64,000 nucleotides of DNA, from NCBI RefSeq assembly GCF_030818485.1, contig NZ_JAUTAJ010000004.1:1839001-1903000 (forward strand), written 5' to 3'. Position 1 is the first letter of the stretch. Every line of letters starts with the position of its first letter. This DNA comes from Pseudoroseomonas cervicalis (lineage in GTDB: Bacteria > Pseudomonadota > Alphaproteobacteria > Acetobacterales > Acetobacteraceae). Shown piece by piece: positions 56,582 to 64,000 of this stretch. Both the position numbers and the translations under genes were made by a program. The notes under the pieces are model-generated. The model saw only the letters and a list, made by a program, of their open reading frames with translations, was not told the origin of the DNA and made no database searches.

Positions 56582-57823
56582 TTAGCCCCAGCTGATGCGG
56601 CCGGAAGTGCCGCAAGCGTCGCAGACCGGGTGCCAGCGCGCATGCGCCTTGCCGCATTGGGCACAGCGCCAGCGCGGCTCCGGCCGGGCCGAGGTCGCGG
56701 CGCGCAGCCATTTGGCCTCCGCCGCGCGCGCCAGGGCGGTGTCGCCCTGCTCGGCCTGCTCCAGCTCCACCAGCAGCAGATAGGCGCGCGCATCCGCCTC
56801 GCCCGAGGCCACCAGCGCCTCCAGCTCGCTGCGCGCCCGGCCGGTCAGCCCGGCCTCCAGCGCGCAGCGCGCCAGCAGCAGCCGGCTCTCGGCATGGGTC
56901 CGGTTGCGGTGCACCAGCGTCTCCGCCGCCTTCACCCGCGCCAGCTTCTCCACCTCATCGGCCAGATAGGCGGTGGCGATGTCCGGATGCGGCGCCGCCG
57001 CCCAGCCCTGCTCCAGCACCGATTTGGCGCGGCGGCCATTGCCGGAGGCGTTCAGCCGCGCCGCATGCGCCAGCACCGCCGGCGCGAAGCCCGGATCGGC
57101 CTGGAAGGCCTCGCGCTCCAGCTCGGCGGCGCGCGCCGCATCCGGCTCCTGCCCGGCCGCCGCCAGCGCCAGCGGCGCGCGCGGGGTCTGCGGCGCGGCC
57201 AGCGCCAGCGCCTCGCGCCAATCCTCGGTGCGCAGCGCCAGCACGGCGCGCTCCTCGCGCAGCCAGGCGGCGCCGGGATGCGCGGCCTCGGCCTCGCGCG
57301 CCAGCGCCTTCGCGGCCTCCCAGTCGCGCCGCTGGATCGCCTGGCGCAGCAGCCCGCGCAGCCCGATGAAACGGGCATCCTCGCGCTTGGCCAGCGCCTG
57401 GAACGCCTCGGCGGCCGCATCCTCGCGCCCGGCCATGCGCTCCGCCTCCGCGGTCAGCAGCAGCAGCTGCGGCGTGTCGCCCAGCAGGGCGCGCGCCCGC
57501 TTCACCTCGCTGCGCGCCGCGTCGGCCGAGCCGGCGGCCAGCGAGACCAGCGCGCGGGTCAGCACCGCCTCGCCCTGCACCCGGCGCTTCTCGGCGCGGC
57601 GGGCGCGGATGCGGGCGGGCCAGTGGATCAGGCTGCGCGTGCCCACGATCAGCAGGTGCAGCACCAGGAACAGCACCACCAGCGCGATCAGCAGCACCGG
57701 CAGCGAGACGCCGATGAACATGTCGCCGACGCGCAGCTCCACCACCCCGCCCAGCCGCATCAGCCCCCAGGCGATGCCGACGGTGAGGGCGCAGACCAGC
57801 AGCAGCCAAAGCGCGCGGCGCAT
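56582..57823 (-). CDS. hemY: HemY-type TPR membrane protein
   Basis: 413 residues. Two N-terminal membrane helices (about 5-24 and 40-62) with GLMRLGGVVELRVGDMFIGVSLP form the HemY_N domain. TPR repeats follow in the cytoplasm or periplasm (about 90-380). The last 27 residues hold a rubredoxin-like CxxCG...CxxCG pair (CAQCGKAHARWHPVCDACG), which could bind zinc. Although named for the heme operon, this is not the protoporphyrinogen oxidase called hemY in Gram-positive bacteria. Its ATG overlaps the stop of the Mic60 gene. The role in heme synthesis is not defined. Confidence 0.9.
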   Translation of the reverse strand: MRRALWLLLVCALTVGIAWGLMRLGGVVELRVGDMFIGVSLPVLLIALVVLFLVLHLLIVGTRSLIHWPARIRARRAEKRRVQGEAVLTRALVSLAAGSADAARSEVKRARALLGDTPQLLLLTAEAERMAGREDAAAEAFQALAKREDARFIGLRGLLRQAIQRRDWEAAKALAREAEAAHPGAAWLREERAVLALRTEDWREALALAAPQTPRAPLALAAAGQEPDAARAAELEREAFQADPGFAPAVLAHAARLNASGNGRRAKSVLEQGWAAAPHPDIATAYLADEVEKLARVKAAETLVHRNRTHAESRLLLARCALEAGLTGRARSELEALVASGEADARAYLLLVELEQAEQGDTALARAAEAKWLRAATSARPEPRWRCAQCGKAHARWHPVCDACGTSGRISWG

Positions 57824-59694
57824 CAGCCCTGGCCCCCGGCGCGCAGTTCCTCCAGCGCGGCGCGGGCGGCGAGCAGCCCGCGCGCCTGGTCCAGCCAGCC
57901 TTCCATGGCGCCGCGCGGCCCCTCGGGCAGCGCCTCGATGCGCCGCACCGCGGCGGCGAGATCCCCCGCCTCCAGCGAGCGGCGGGCATTCTCCACCTCG
58001 CCGCTGATGGCATCGCCCCAGACCACCTGCTCGCCGCGCCGCACCGTCACCAGGTTGGACAGGCGGGTGGCGGCCGATTCCCAGATGCCCTGGCCCTCGG
58101 TCGCCGGCTCGGCGCGGGCGCGGGCGGCGCGTGCCGCCTCGTCGAAGGACAGGCGCAGCGACGCCTCGGTGGGCGGCGCGGCCTCGGCATAGCGGCGCAG
58201 CGGCGCCGGCGCCTCGCCCGGCAGGCCGGCCAGCGCGCGGCCGAGCGGCCGCCCGGCCTCCAGCGCCGTGGTGGTGGCGGTGGTGGCGATCAGCTGCGCC
58301 AGCCGGCGCTCGGCGCTGGCCAGCCGGGTCTCGCGCTGCTCCAGCGCGGCGAAGCGCTGGTCCAGCGCCCGGTCGCGCTCGGCCATGCGCTGGCGCGCCG
58401 CCTCCTCGGTGGCGGCGATGCGCTGCTGCATCGTGGTCTCGACGGCGGCGAAGCGCGGGCCCAGCGCCGCCTCGGCGGCGGCGACGCGCTGCGCCAGCTG
58501 CGCCTCGGCGCCGGTGATGCGCTGGCTCATCGCCCGCTCGGCCTCCTCGATGCGGGCCTCGGCGGCGCGGCTCAGCGCCTCGCGGTCGCTGCGCTGCGAT
58601 TCGACCTGGCCGCGCAGCCCCTGCACCGCCTGCTGCGCCTGCGCCAGCGCGGCGCGGTTGGCCTCGCCGGCCTGGGCCGCCTCGCCGGCGCGGGCGGCGG
58701 CCTGCTGCGCCGCCTCCTGCGCCGCGCGCGTGGCGCCGCCCTGCTCGCGCAGCGCCGTCTCCAGCGCGCCGAGCCGGCCATCCAGCGGCTGCAGCGCCGC
58801 CAGGCGCTGCTCCAGCGCCTCGATCCGGCCGGTGGGCAGGGCGGGCGGCTGGCGCGAGACGACAACGCCAAGCGCGATCAGCGAGAGCAGCGCGGCACCC
58901 CCGGCCAGCGGCAGGGCCAGATGGGCGTAGCGCTGTGCCCCGGCGGCAGGCGCGGTGGCGGCGGGCGGCGTCGGGCGCGCAGGCGGCGGCGGCGTGCCGG
59001 GCTTGCTGTCGGGCTTGGCGAGATCGGGCGAGACGGGTTTCGGCATCGGCGGAGGCGGCGTCCTGGTCGCGTCGGTGGGCGCGGCGGGGCGGGCCGCAGG
59101 CGGGGCGGCCGAGGCCGCCGGAGAGGGTGTGGGCGCACCGGCGACGCCCGGCCCCGGCTGCGCCGGCGGCGCGGCGGGGCTGGGGGCGGCCGGGCTGGGG
59201 GCGGCGGCGCCAGCCCCCGTGCCGGGGCTGGCCGGTGGCGTGCCGGCGGCGGGCGTGGCTGCGGCGGGCGCGGCGGGCGTGGCGACCCCGGGCCGCGAGG
59301 CCGGGGTGGCGCCGCCGGCCGGGCCGGGCGCCGCGCTGCCGGGCGGGGTGGTGCCGGGCGGGGTGGTGCCGGGCGCCGTGCCGCCGGAGGCCGTGGCGCC
59401 GGGCGCGCTGCCGGCGGGCGTCGCGGCGCCGGGCGGCGGCGTGGCCGGCTGGCCGGCGGCAGAGCCGGCGGACACCGACCCGGCGGCAGGGCCCGCGGCC
59501 CCCGGCGCGGCCGGCGCCTTGCCCTGCTGCGGCACGCCGGATTTCGGCCCCTCGGGCAGGGCGGCGCTCAGCGCGCGGGGCACCACGGGCGGGATCTCGC
59601 GGCCGCCCTTGCGGCCCGTCCCGGCCTGGCGGCCGCCCTGCGCCGGCTCACGCGCCGACCCACCCTGGGGGCTGTCCTTCGGCGTATCGCTCAT
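57823..59694 (-). CDS. Mic60/mitofilin-like inner-membrane protein with long disordered N-terminus
   Basis: 623 residues from the ATG giving MSDTPKDSPQGG. Residues ~1-250 are almost entirely Pro, Ala, Gly, Thr and Ser (PGTTPPGTTPPG-like), so disordered. A single membrane helix lies at ~257-280 (LPLAGGAALLSLIALGVVV). A long periplasmic coiled coil runs from ~285 to 460, and the C-terminal Mic60 signature lies at ~525-620 (VRRGEQVVWGDAISGEVENARRSLEAGDL). Alphaproteobacterial Mic60 bends membranes to form intracytoplasmic cristae-like folds and is typically encoded between hemD and hemY, as here. The N-terminal tail is longer than I would expect. Confidence 0.85.
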   Translation of the reverse strand: MSDTPKDSPQGGSAREPAQGGRQAGTGRKGGREIPPVVPRALSAALPEGPKSGVPQQGKAPAAPGAAGPAAGSVSAGSAAGQPATPPPGAATPAGSAPGATASGGTAPGTTPPGTTPPGSAAPGPAGGATPASRPGVATPAAPAAATPAAGTPPASPGTGAGAAAPSPAAPSPAAPPAQPGPGVAGAPTPSPAASAAPPAARPAAPTDATRTPPPPMPKPVSPDLAKPDSKPGTPPPPARPTPPAATAPAAGAQRYAHLALPLAGGAALLSLIALGVVVSRQPPALPTGRIEALEQRLAALQPLDGRLGALETALREQGGATRAAQEAAQQAAARAGEAAQAGEANRAALAQAQQAVQGLRGQVESQRSDREALSRAAEARIEEAERAMSQRITGAEAQLAQRVAAAEAALGPRFAAVETTMQQRIAATEEAARQRMAERDRALDQRFAALEQRETRLASAERRLAQLIATTATTTALEAGRPLGRALAGLPGEAPAPLRRYAEAAPPTEASLRLSFDEAARAARARAEPATEGQGIWESAATRLSNLVTVRRGEQVVWGDAISGEVENARRSLEAGDLAAAVRRIEALPEGPRGAMEGWLDQARGLLAARAALEELRAGGQG

Positions 59695-60482
59695 GCTCTC
59701 TCCTGCCCCTCGCTCTGCGGTTCGGACCCGTCCCCCTCCGGAGCCGGGCGCGGCGCCGGGCCCAGCAGGGCCAGCAACGCCGCGAGATCGGGCACCGGGG
59801 TAGCACGGATCACCTGCCAAGGCATTCCCGCCAGCGCCCCGGCAATCCGGGACGACAGCGCCAATGCCGTGACCTGCCGCACGGTTTCGGCCAGACCGGA
59901 ACCGCGCAGCAGGCGCTGCGTCACATGGGCCGAGCGGGGCGACAGGAACAGGGCCGCGCGGATCTCTCCCTGTTTCAGCGCCGCGATCGCCGCCTCCGGC
60001 AGGGCGGTGGCCGGGTGGGCGGCATAGACCACGCGCCGCCGCACCGCGAAGCCATGTCCGCGCAGCGCGCTGGCCAGCGCCATGCTGTAGCCCTGCCCGG
60101 CGGCCAGGCAGAGCGGCGCGCCCTTCGGATCCAGCCGCGCCGCGGCCAGCGCCGCCAGCGAGACGGCATCGCCCTCGGCCATCAGCACATCGGTGAAGCC
60201 GGCGCGGCGCGTCTCCTCCGCCGTGCCGGGGCCGACCGCCAGCACCGGCAGGGCGGCGGGCAGCAGGCCGCGCGCCAGCAGCGGCGCCAAAGCGCGGGCC
60301 GAGGCGCGGCTGGGCAGCAGCAGCGCCTGGGTCGGGCGGTCCCAGCCGGTCGCGGGAGCGCAAGGGCGCAGCACCAGCGCCGGCGCGGCCACCGGCCGCC
60401 AGCCCAGCGCGGCCACGGCCTGCATCGTCTCGGCGCAGCCCGGCTCCGGCCGGGTGACCAGGATGGCGGGCGGCTGCGACAC
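59691..60482 (-). CDS. hemD: Uroporphyrinogen-III synthase
   Basis: 263 residues from a GTG giving the typical start PPAILVTRPEPGCAETM. HemD sequences are weakly conserved, but ALLLPSRASARALAPLL, VLAVGPGTAEETRRAGF and LFLSPRSAHVTQRLL, then ALSSRIAGAL, lie in the two-lobe arrangement expected. It closes hydroxymethylbilane and inverts ring D to make uroporphyrinogen III. It starts 10 bp after hemC and overlaps the Mic60 gene by 4 bp. Context makes the assignment secure. Confidence 0.92.
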   Translation of the reverse strand: MSQPPAILVTRPEPGCAETMQAVAALGWRPVAAPALVLRPCAPATGWDRPTQALLLPSRASARALAPLLARGLLPAALPVLAVGPGTAEETRRAGFTDVLMAEGDAVSLAALAAARLDPKGAPLCLAAGQGYSMALASALRGHGFAVRRRVVYAAHPATALPEAAIAALKQGEIRAALFLSPRSAHVTQRLLRGSGLAETVRQVTALALSSRIAGALAGMPWQVIRATPVPDLAALLALLGPAPRPAPEGDGSEPQSEGQERA

Positions 60483-60492
60483 GGCGCCGCCT

Positions 60493-61536
60493 TTAGCTGA
60501 TAAAAATGTCGGCGGGGCTGTCGGCGCGCAGGCTCTCGCCCAGCTCGCGGCCGATCCGCTCGGCATCGCCGGCCGCGCCATGCAGGCTGCGCTTCAGCAG
60601 GAAGCTGCCATCGGGGCGCGCCACCAGCCCGGTCAGATGCAGCTCGCCGCCCGGCAGCAGCCGCGCATGGCCGCCGATCGGGGTGCGGCAGGAGCCGTCG
60701 AGCGCCGCCAGCAGCGCCCGCTCGGCGCGGGAGACGGCGCGCGCCGTGCGGTCCTCGATGCCGGAGAGCAGCTCATGCAGTTCGGTATCCGCCGCGCGCA
60801 CGGTGACGCCGACAATGCCCTGGCCGGCCGCCGGCACCATCGCCTCGGCATCCAGCACCACCGAGGCATGGCTCTCCAGGCCCAGCCGCTTCAGCCCGGC
60901 CAGCGCCAGCAGCGTGCCGTCGCATTCGCCGCCCGCCAGCTTGGCCAGGCGGGAGCCGACATTGCCGCGGATCATCTCCACCTTCAGGTCGGGGCGGGCA
61001 TGCAGCAGCTGCGCCTGGCGGCGCAGGCTGGCGGTGCCGATGCGCGCCCCGGCCGGGATGGCGGAGAAGGGGTCGGCCGGGTCGGCGCCGGCGGCACCCG
61101 GGCCCAGCACCAGCGTGTCGCGCGCATCCTCGCGCTTCAGCGTGCAGGCCAGCACGATGCCGGGCGGCAGCTCGGTTTCCAGATCCTTCAGGCTGTGGAC
61201 CGCGAAATCGATGCGGCCATCCAGCAGCGCCTCATGGATCTCCTTGGCAAACAGCCCCTTGCCGCCGATATCCGCCAGCCGCTTGTCCTGGATGCGGTCG
61301 CCCGAGGTGGCGATGACATGCTCCTCGAAGGCCTTGGCATTGCGCAGGACGGGACAGAAATGCAGCACCAGCTCCAGGAAGGTGCGGGTCTGCCACAGCG
61401 CCAGCGGCGAGCCGCGGGTGCCGACGCGCAGCGGCAGGGAGCGCCGCGCATGCGGCTTCACCGGCCCGCCGGGCGTGGGCTTCGTCACCGCTGCGGGGTG
61501 TCCGCCCACACCGCCCCGCTGATCCGCAGGGGCCAT
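60493..61536 (-). CDS. hemC: Porphobilinogen deaminase (hydroxymethylbilane synthase)
   Basis: 347 residues from the ATG at 61536; an ATG at 61599 would give 368, and the conserved part begins later at LRVGTRGSPLALWQT. KDLETELPPGIVLACTLKRED, RIGTASLRRQAQLLHARPDL and RGNVGSRLAKL are characteristic. The dipyrromethane cofactor attaches to the Cys in GSCRTPIGGHA. It polymerises four porphobilinogen units. It is first gene of hemC-hemD-Mic60-hemY and divergent from tsaD over 109 bp that should contain both promoters; no motif stands out. Confidence 0.95.
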   Translation of the reverse strand: MAPADQRGGVGGHPAAVTKPTPGGPVKPHARRSLPLRVGTRGSPLALWQTRTFLELVLHFCPVLRNAKAFEEHVIATSGDRIQDKRLADIGGKGLFAKEIHEALLDGRIDFAVHSLKDLETELPPGIVLACTLKREDARDTLVLGPGAAGADPADPFSAIPAGARIGTASLRRQAQLLHARPDLKVEMIRGNVGSRLAKLAGGECDGTLLALAGLKRLGLESHASVVLDAEAMVPAAGQGIVGVTVRAADTELHELLSGIEDRTARAVSRAERALLAALDGSCRTPIGGHARLLPGGELHLTGLVARPDGSFLLKRSLHGAAGDAERIGRELGESLRADSPADIFIS

Positions 61537-61645
61537 GACACGGCCGGAAACGAGGTTTCCCGCCGGGGCAAGCGGCGGGACAGGGTGGGCAAACGACATG
61601 CCGCCGTCATAGAACCACGGCCCGGCATGGGGAAGGCAGGAACGG

Positions 61646-62713
61646 ATGCGATCGGCGCCTATCGAGGGACCAGTTCTGGGTTTGGAGGCCAGCTGCGATG
61701 AGACCGCGGCGGCCCTGCTGGCGCCCGATGGCACCATCCTGGCCGAGGCGGTGCGCAGCCAGCTCGCCGAGCACACGCCCTTCGGCGGCGTGGTGCCGGA
61801 GATCGCGGCGCGCGCGCATCTGGCGCATCTGCCCTCCCTCGCCGCCCAGGTGATGGCGGAAGCCGGGGTGCGGCCGGCCGAGCTGGGCGGCATCGCGGCG
61901 ACGGCCGGGCCGGGGCTGATCGGCGGGCTGATCGTCGGCGCCAGCTTCGGCAAGGGCATGGCCATCGCGCATGGCCTGCCCTTCGTCGCGGTGAACCATC
62001 TGGAAGGCCATGCGCTGACCGCCCGCCTGCCGCTGCTGCTGCAGAGCGGCGTGGTCGACCGGCCGGTGGAATTTCCCTACCTGTTGCTGCTGCTCTCCGG
62101 CGGGCATTGCCAATGCGTCGCCGTCGAGGGGCTGGGACGCTACCGGCGCCTGGGCTCCACCCTGGATGACGCGGTGGGCGAGGCCTTCGACAAATCCGCC
62201 AAGCTGATGGGCCTGCCCTGGCCCGGCGGCCCGGCGCTGGAGACGCTGGCGCGGAGCGGCGACCCGAAGCGCTTCCCCCTGCCCCGCCCGATGCTCGGCC
62301 GCCCCGGCTGCGATTTTTCGTTCAGTGGGCTGAAGACGGCGGTGGCGCAGAGCATCCCGAAGCTCGTCACGGAGCAGGACCGCGCCGACCTCGCCGCCGC
62401 CTTCCAATATGTGGTGGCCGCCGTGCTGGCCGACCGGGCGCGCAACGCGCTGGCCATGCTGCCCGGGGCGACGGCCATGGTGGTGGCGGGCGGGGTCGCC
62501 GCCAACCAGGCGGTGCGCGCATCCCTCTCGGCCGAAGCGGCGAAGGCCGGGCTGCCGCTGGTGGCCCCGCCGATCCGCCTCTGCACCGACAATGCGGTGA
62601 TGATCGCCTGGGCGGGGATCGAGCGGCTGCGCGCGGGGCTGACCGACGGCCTCGACCACGCGCCGCGCCCGCGCTGGCCGCTGGACGAGCTGCGCGCGGG
62701 GGATGCCGCATGA
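61646..62713 (+). CDS. tsaD: tRNA N6-threonylcarbamoyladenosine transferase subunit TsaD
   Basis: 355 residues. VLGLEASCDETAAALL opens the ASKHA fold. The metal-binding HLEGH is at about 112-116, LLLLLSGGHCQCVAVEGLG and ATLDDAVGEAFDKSAKLMGL-type segments follow, and VAGGVAANQAVRASL contacts nucleotide. With TsaB and TsaE it attaches threonylcarbamoyl to A37 of tRNAs reading ANN codons, including tRNA-Thr. It is essential in most bacteria. The stop overlaps the rlmJ start (ATGA). Confidence 0.97.
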   Translation: MRSAPIEGPVLGLEASCDETAAALLAPDGTILAEAVRSQLAEHTPFGGVVPEIAARAHLAHLPSLAAQVMAEAGVRPAELGGIAATAGPGLIGGLIVGASFGKGMAIAHGLPFVAVNHLEGHALTARLPLLLQSGVVDRPVEFPYLLLLLSGGHCQCVAVEGLGRYRRLGSTLDDAVGEAFDKSAKLMGLPWPGGPALETLARSGDPKRFPLPRPMLGRPGCDFSFSGLKTAVAQSIPKLVTEQDRADLAAAFQYVVAAVLADRARNALAMLPGATAMVVAGGVAANQAVRASLSAEAAKAGLPLVAPPIRLCTDNAVMIAWAGIERLRAGLTDGLDHAPRPRWPLDELRAGDAA

Positions 62714-63539
62714 ACTACCGCCACGCCTTCCATGCCGGCAATTTCGCCGATTGCATGAAGCACGCGCTGGTGGTCGCGCTGGTGCGGCGGCTGGCGGTGA
62801 AGGACACGCCCTTCCGCGTGCTCGACACCCATGCCGGCATCGGCGCCTATGACCTGACCGGCTCGGAAGCCGAGCGCACCGGCGAGTGGAAACGCGGCGT
62901 CGGCCGGCTGCTGGCGATCGAGGACGGCCCGCTGGCCGAGTGGCTGGAGCTGGTGCGCCGCGCCGGCTTCCCGCCGCGCTACCCGGGCAGCCCGGCGCTG
63001 ATCCGCGCATGCTGCTGCGCCCGCGCGACCGGCTGGTGCTGTGCGAGCTGCATGAGGAGGACAGCGCCACGCTGCGCACCCTGTTCCGCGGCGACCCGCA
63101 GACCGCCGTGCACAAGCGCGACGCCTGGGAGGCGCTCTCCGCCCTCACCCCCTTCGCCGAGAAGCGCGGCCTGGTGCTGGTCGACCCGCCCTTCGAGCAG
63201 GAGGGCGAGTTCGAGCGCATGGCCGAGGCGCTGGCCACCGTCGCGCACCGCTTCCGCGCCGGCGTGCAGGCGCATTGGTACCCGATCAAGCACCGTGCCC
63301 CGGTGCGCGCCTTCCACACCGCCATCGCCGAGAGCGGGGTGCGCGACATCCTGGCCTGCGAGCTGTGGCTGCGCGAGCCCACCGACCCGCAGCGGCTGAA
63401 TGGCTGCGGCCTGGTGGTGGTGAACCCGCCCTGGAAGTTCGAGGAGGAGGCGCGCGCCATCCTGGCCGCGCTGCTGGAGCATCTGGGCGATGGCGAGCCC
63501 GGCCAGGGCTTCGCCGTCAGCCGCCTGGCCGAGGAATAG
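62710..63539 (+). pseudogene. rlmJ: 23S rRNA A2030 N6-methyltransferase RlmJ, interrupted by a frameshift
   Basis: The start (MNYRHAFHAGNFADCMKHALVV) and the SAM-binding VLDTHAGIGAYDL are in the frame of ATG 62710. After PALIRA the frame goes wrong. In the next frame the gene continues as MLLRPRDRLVLCELHEED, then LVLVDPPFEQEGEFERM with the DPPF catalytic motif, and GLVVVNPPWKFEEEA, to the stop at 63539. Inserting one A at about 63009 (GCATG to GCAATG) joins the two into a protein of ~276 residues, normal for RlmJ. As it stands the enzyme would lack its catalytic motif. It is either a base-call error or a recent loss. Confidence 0.88.
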
Positions 63540-63543
63540 GGCG

Positions 63544-64000
63544 ATGCAGCGGATCGCGGTGATCGGCGCCGGAGCCTGGGGCACGGCGCTGGCGCTCCAG
63601 GCCGCGCGGGCCGGGGGCGAGGTGATGCTCTGGGCGCGCGACCCCGCCCGCGCCGCCGAGATGCAGGCCAGCCGGGAGAATGCGGCGCATCTGCCCGGCC
63701 ACCGGCTGCACCCGGCCATCCGCGTCACCGCCGACCCGGCCGAGGCGCTGGCGGGCGCGGGGCTGGCCCTGCTGGTGGTGCCGGCGCAGCATCTGGAAAG
63801 CGTGCTGGCGGGTTTTCCGGCCCTGCCGCCCTCCCTGGTCGCCGCCAAGGGGGTGACGGTGCGCGGCCACCGCCTGCCGCTTGAGACGCTGGCCCTGCTG
63901 AGGCCCGGCCTCTCCACCGGCGTGCTGTCCGGCCCGAATTTCGCCGCCGAGGTCGCCGCCGGTCTGCCCGCCGCCGCCGTGGTGGCGAGTGTGGATTCTG
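63544..64000 (+). CDS. gpsA: Glycerol-3-phosphate dehydrogenase [NAD(P)+], N-terminal part
   Basis: The first 152 codons are present and the gene runs off the window. The N-terminal MQRIAVIGAGAWGTALALQAAR is the NAD(P)-binding Rossmann motif GxGxWG. LVVPAQHLESVL, then AAKGVTVRGHRLPLE and LSGPNFAAEVAAGLPAA, are hallmarks of GpsA, with the GPNFA substrate loop. It reduces dihydroxyacetone phosphate to glycerol 3-phosphate for phospholipids. It begins 4 bp after rlmJ. The tsaD-gpsA neighbourhood is typical of alphaproteobacteria. Confidence 0.95.
   Translation, partial: MQRIAVIGAGAWGTALALQAARAGGEVMLWARDPARAAEMQASRENAAHLPGHRLHPAIRVTADPAEALAGAGLALLVVPAQHLESVLAGFPALPPSLVAAKGVTVRGHRLPLETLALLRPGLSTGVLSGPNFAAEVAAGLPAAAVVASVDS

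Overview
The window is very GC-rich and gene-dense, with short intergenic gaps, many ATGA or GTGA stop/start overlaps, and GTG or TTG starts. Gene content and order point to an alphaproteobacterium of the Acetobacteraceae type (Roseomonas-like). Examples are greA/lrp/trxB/lysR, murA-hisG-hisD-infA-maf-rng-yacG, the hemC-hemD-Mic60-hemY operon, tsaD next to gpsA, and an intracellular PHA depolymerase. This assignment is an inference; there is no rRNA in the window. Nearly all of it reads as chromosomal core sequence.

Layout. 1-9.5 kb: the end of carA, an SDR enzyme and a broken LysE exporter lie between carA and carB; then come greA, threonine dehydratase, and an Lrp/AsnC regulator divergent from trxB and a LysR gene. 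9.5-9.7 kb: an intergenic, strongly folded RNA ending in a textbook terminator. 10-13.9 kb: a coiled-coil protein, a Fur-boxed ferric reductase FhuF, a haloacetate-dehalogenase-like hydrolase, and PfpI and DinB proteins. 13.9-19 kb: two separate aspartate-aminotransferase plus GNAT gene pairs. 19.1-23 kb: a polyamine ABC operon in E. coli potFGHI order. 23.1-28.4 kb: an isolated phage-type tail-spike/tail-fibre/holin cassette next to tRNA-Thr(GGT). 28.6-36.1 kb: dcd, murA, hisG, hisD, infA, maf, an RNase E/G-like gene, yacG and tRNA-Phe(GAA). 36.1-49.6 kb: UspA, a repeat-bearing RTX-type protein, NUDIX, flavoprotein, GST, PHA depolymerase, flavin reductase, dienelactone hydrolase, a DMT transporter, a chemoreceptor, and a tryptophan-catabolism pair (kynA and a kynureninase-like gene). 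49.7-56.5 kb: a three-gene CoA-transferase operon, a GNAT, a SafE-type membrane protein, a proline-repeat DUF4214 protein, and a Fur-boxed unknown. 56.6-64 kb: the hemC-hemD-Mic60-hemY operon, then tsaD, rlmJ (frameshifted) and the start of gpsA.

Most notable items: (1) a 68-bp two-hairpin element present twice, each time at the 3' junction of convergent genes, with a compensatory base change in one stem; (2) the structured RNA at 9500-9688; (3) the orphan tail-fibre cassette; (4) an uncharacterised protein under a strong Fur-box match; (5) two large leaderless repeat proteins. At least three genes (LysE, a GNAT, rlmJ), and probably fhuF, carry single-base frameshifts, mostly in short homopolymers. 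This suggests either base-calling errors or recent decay, so readers should be cautious about those genes.
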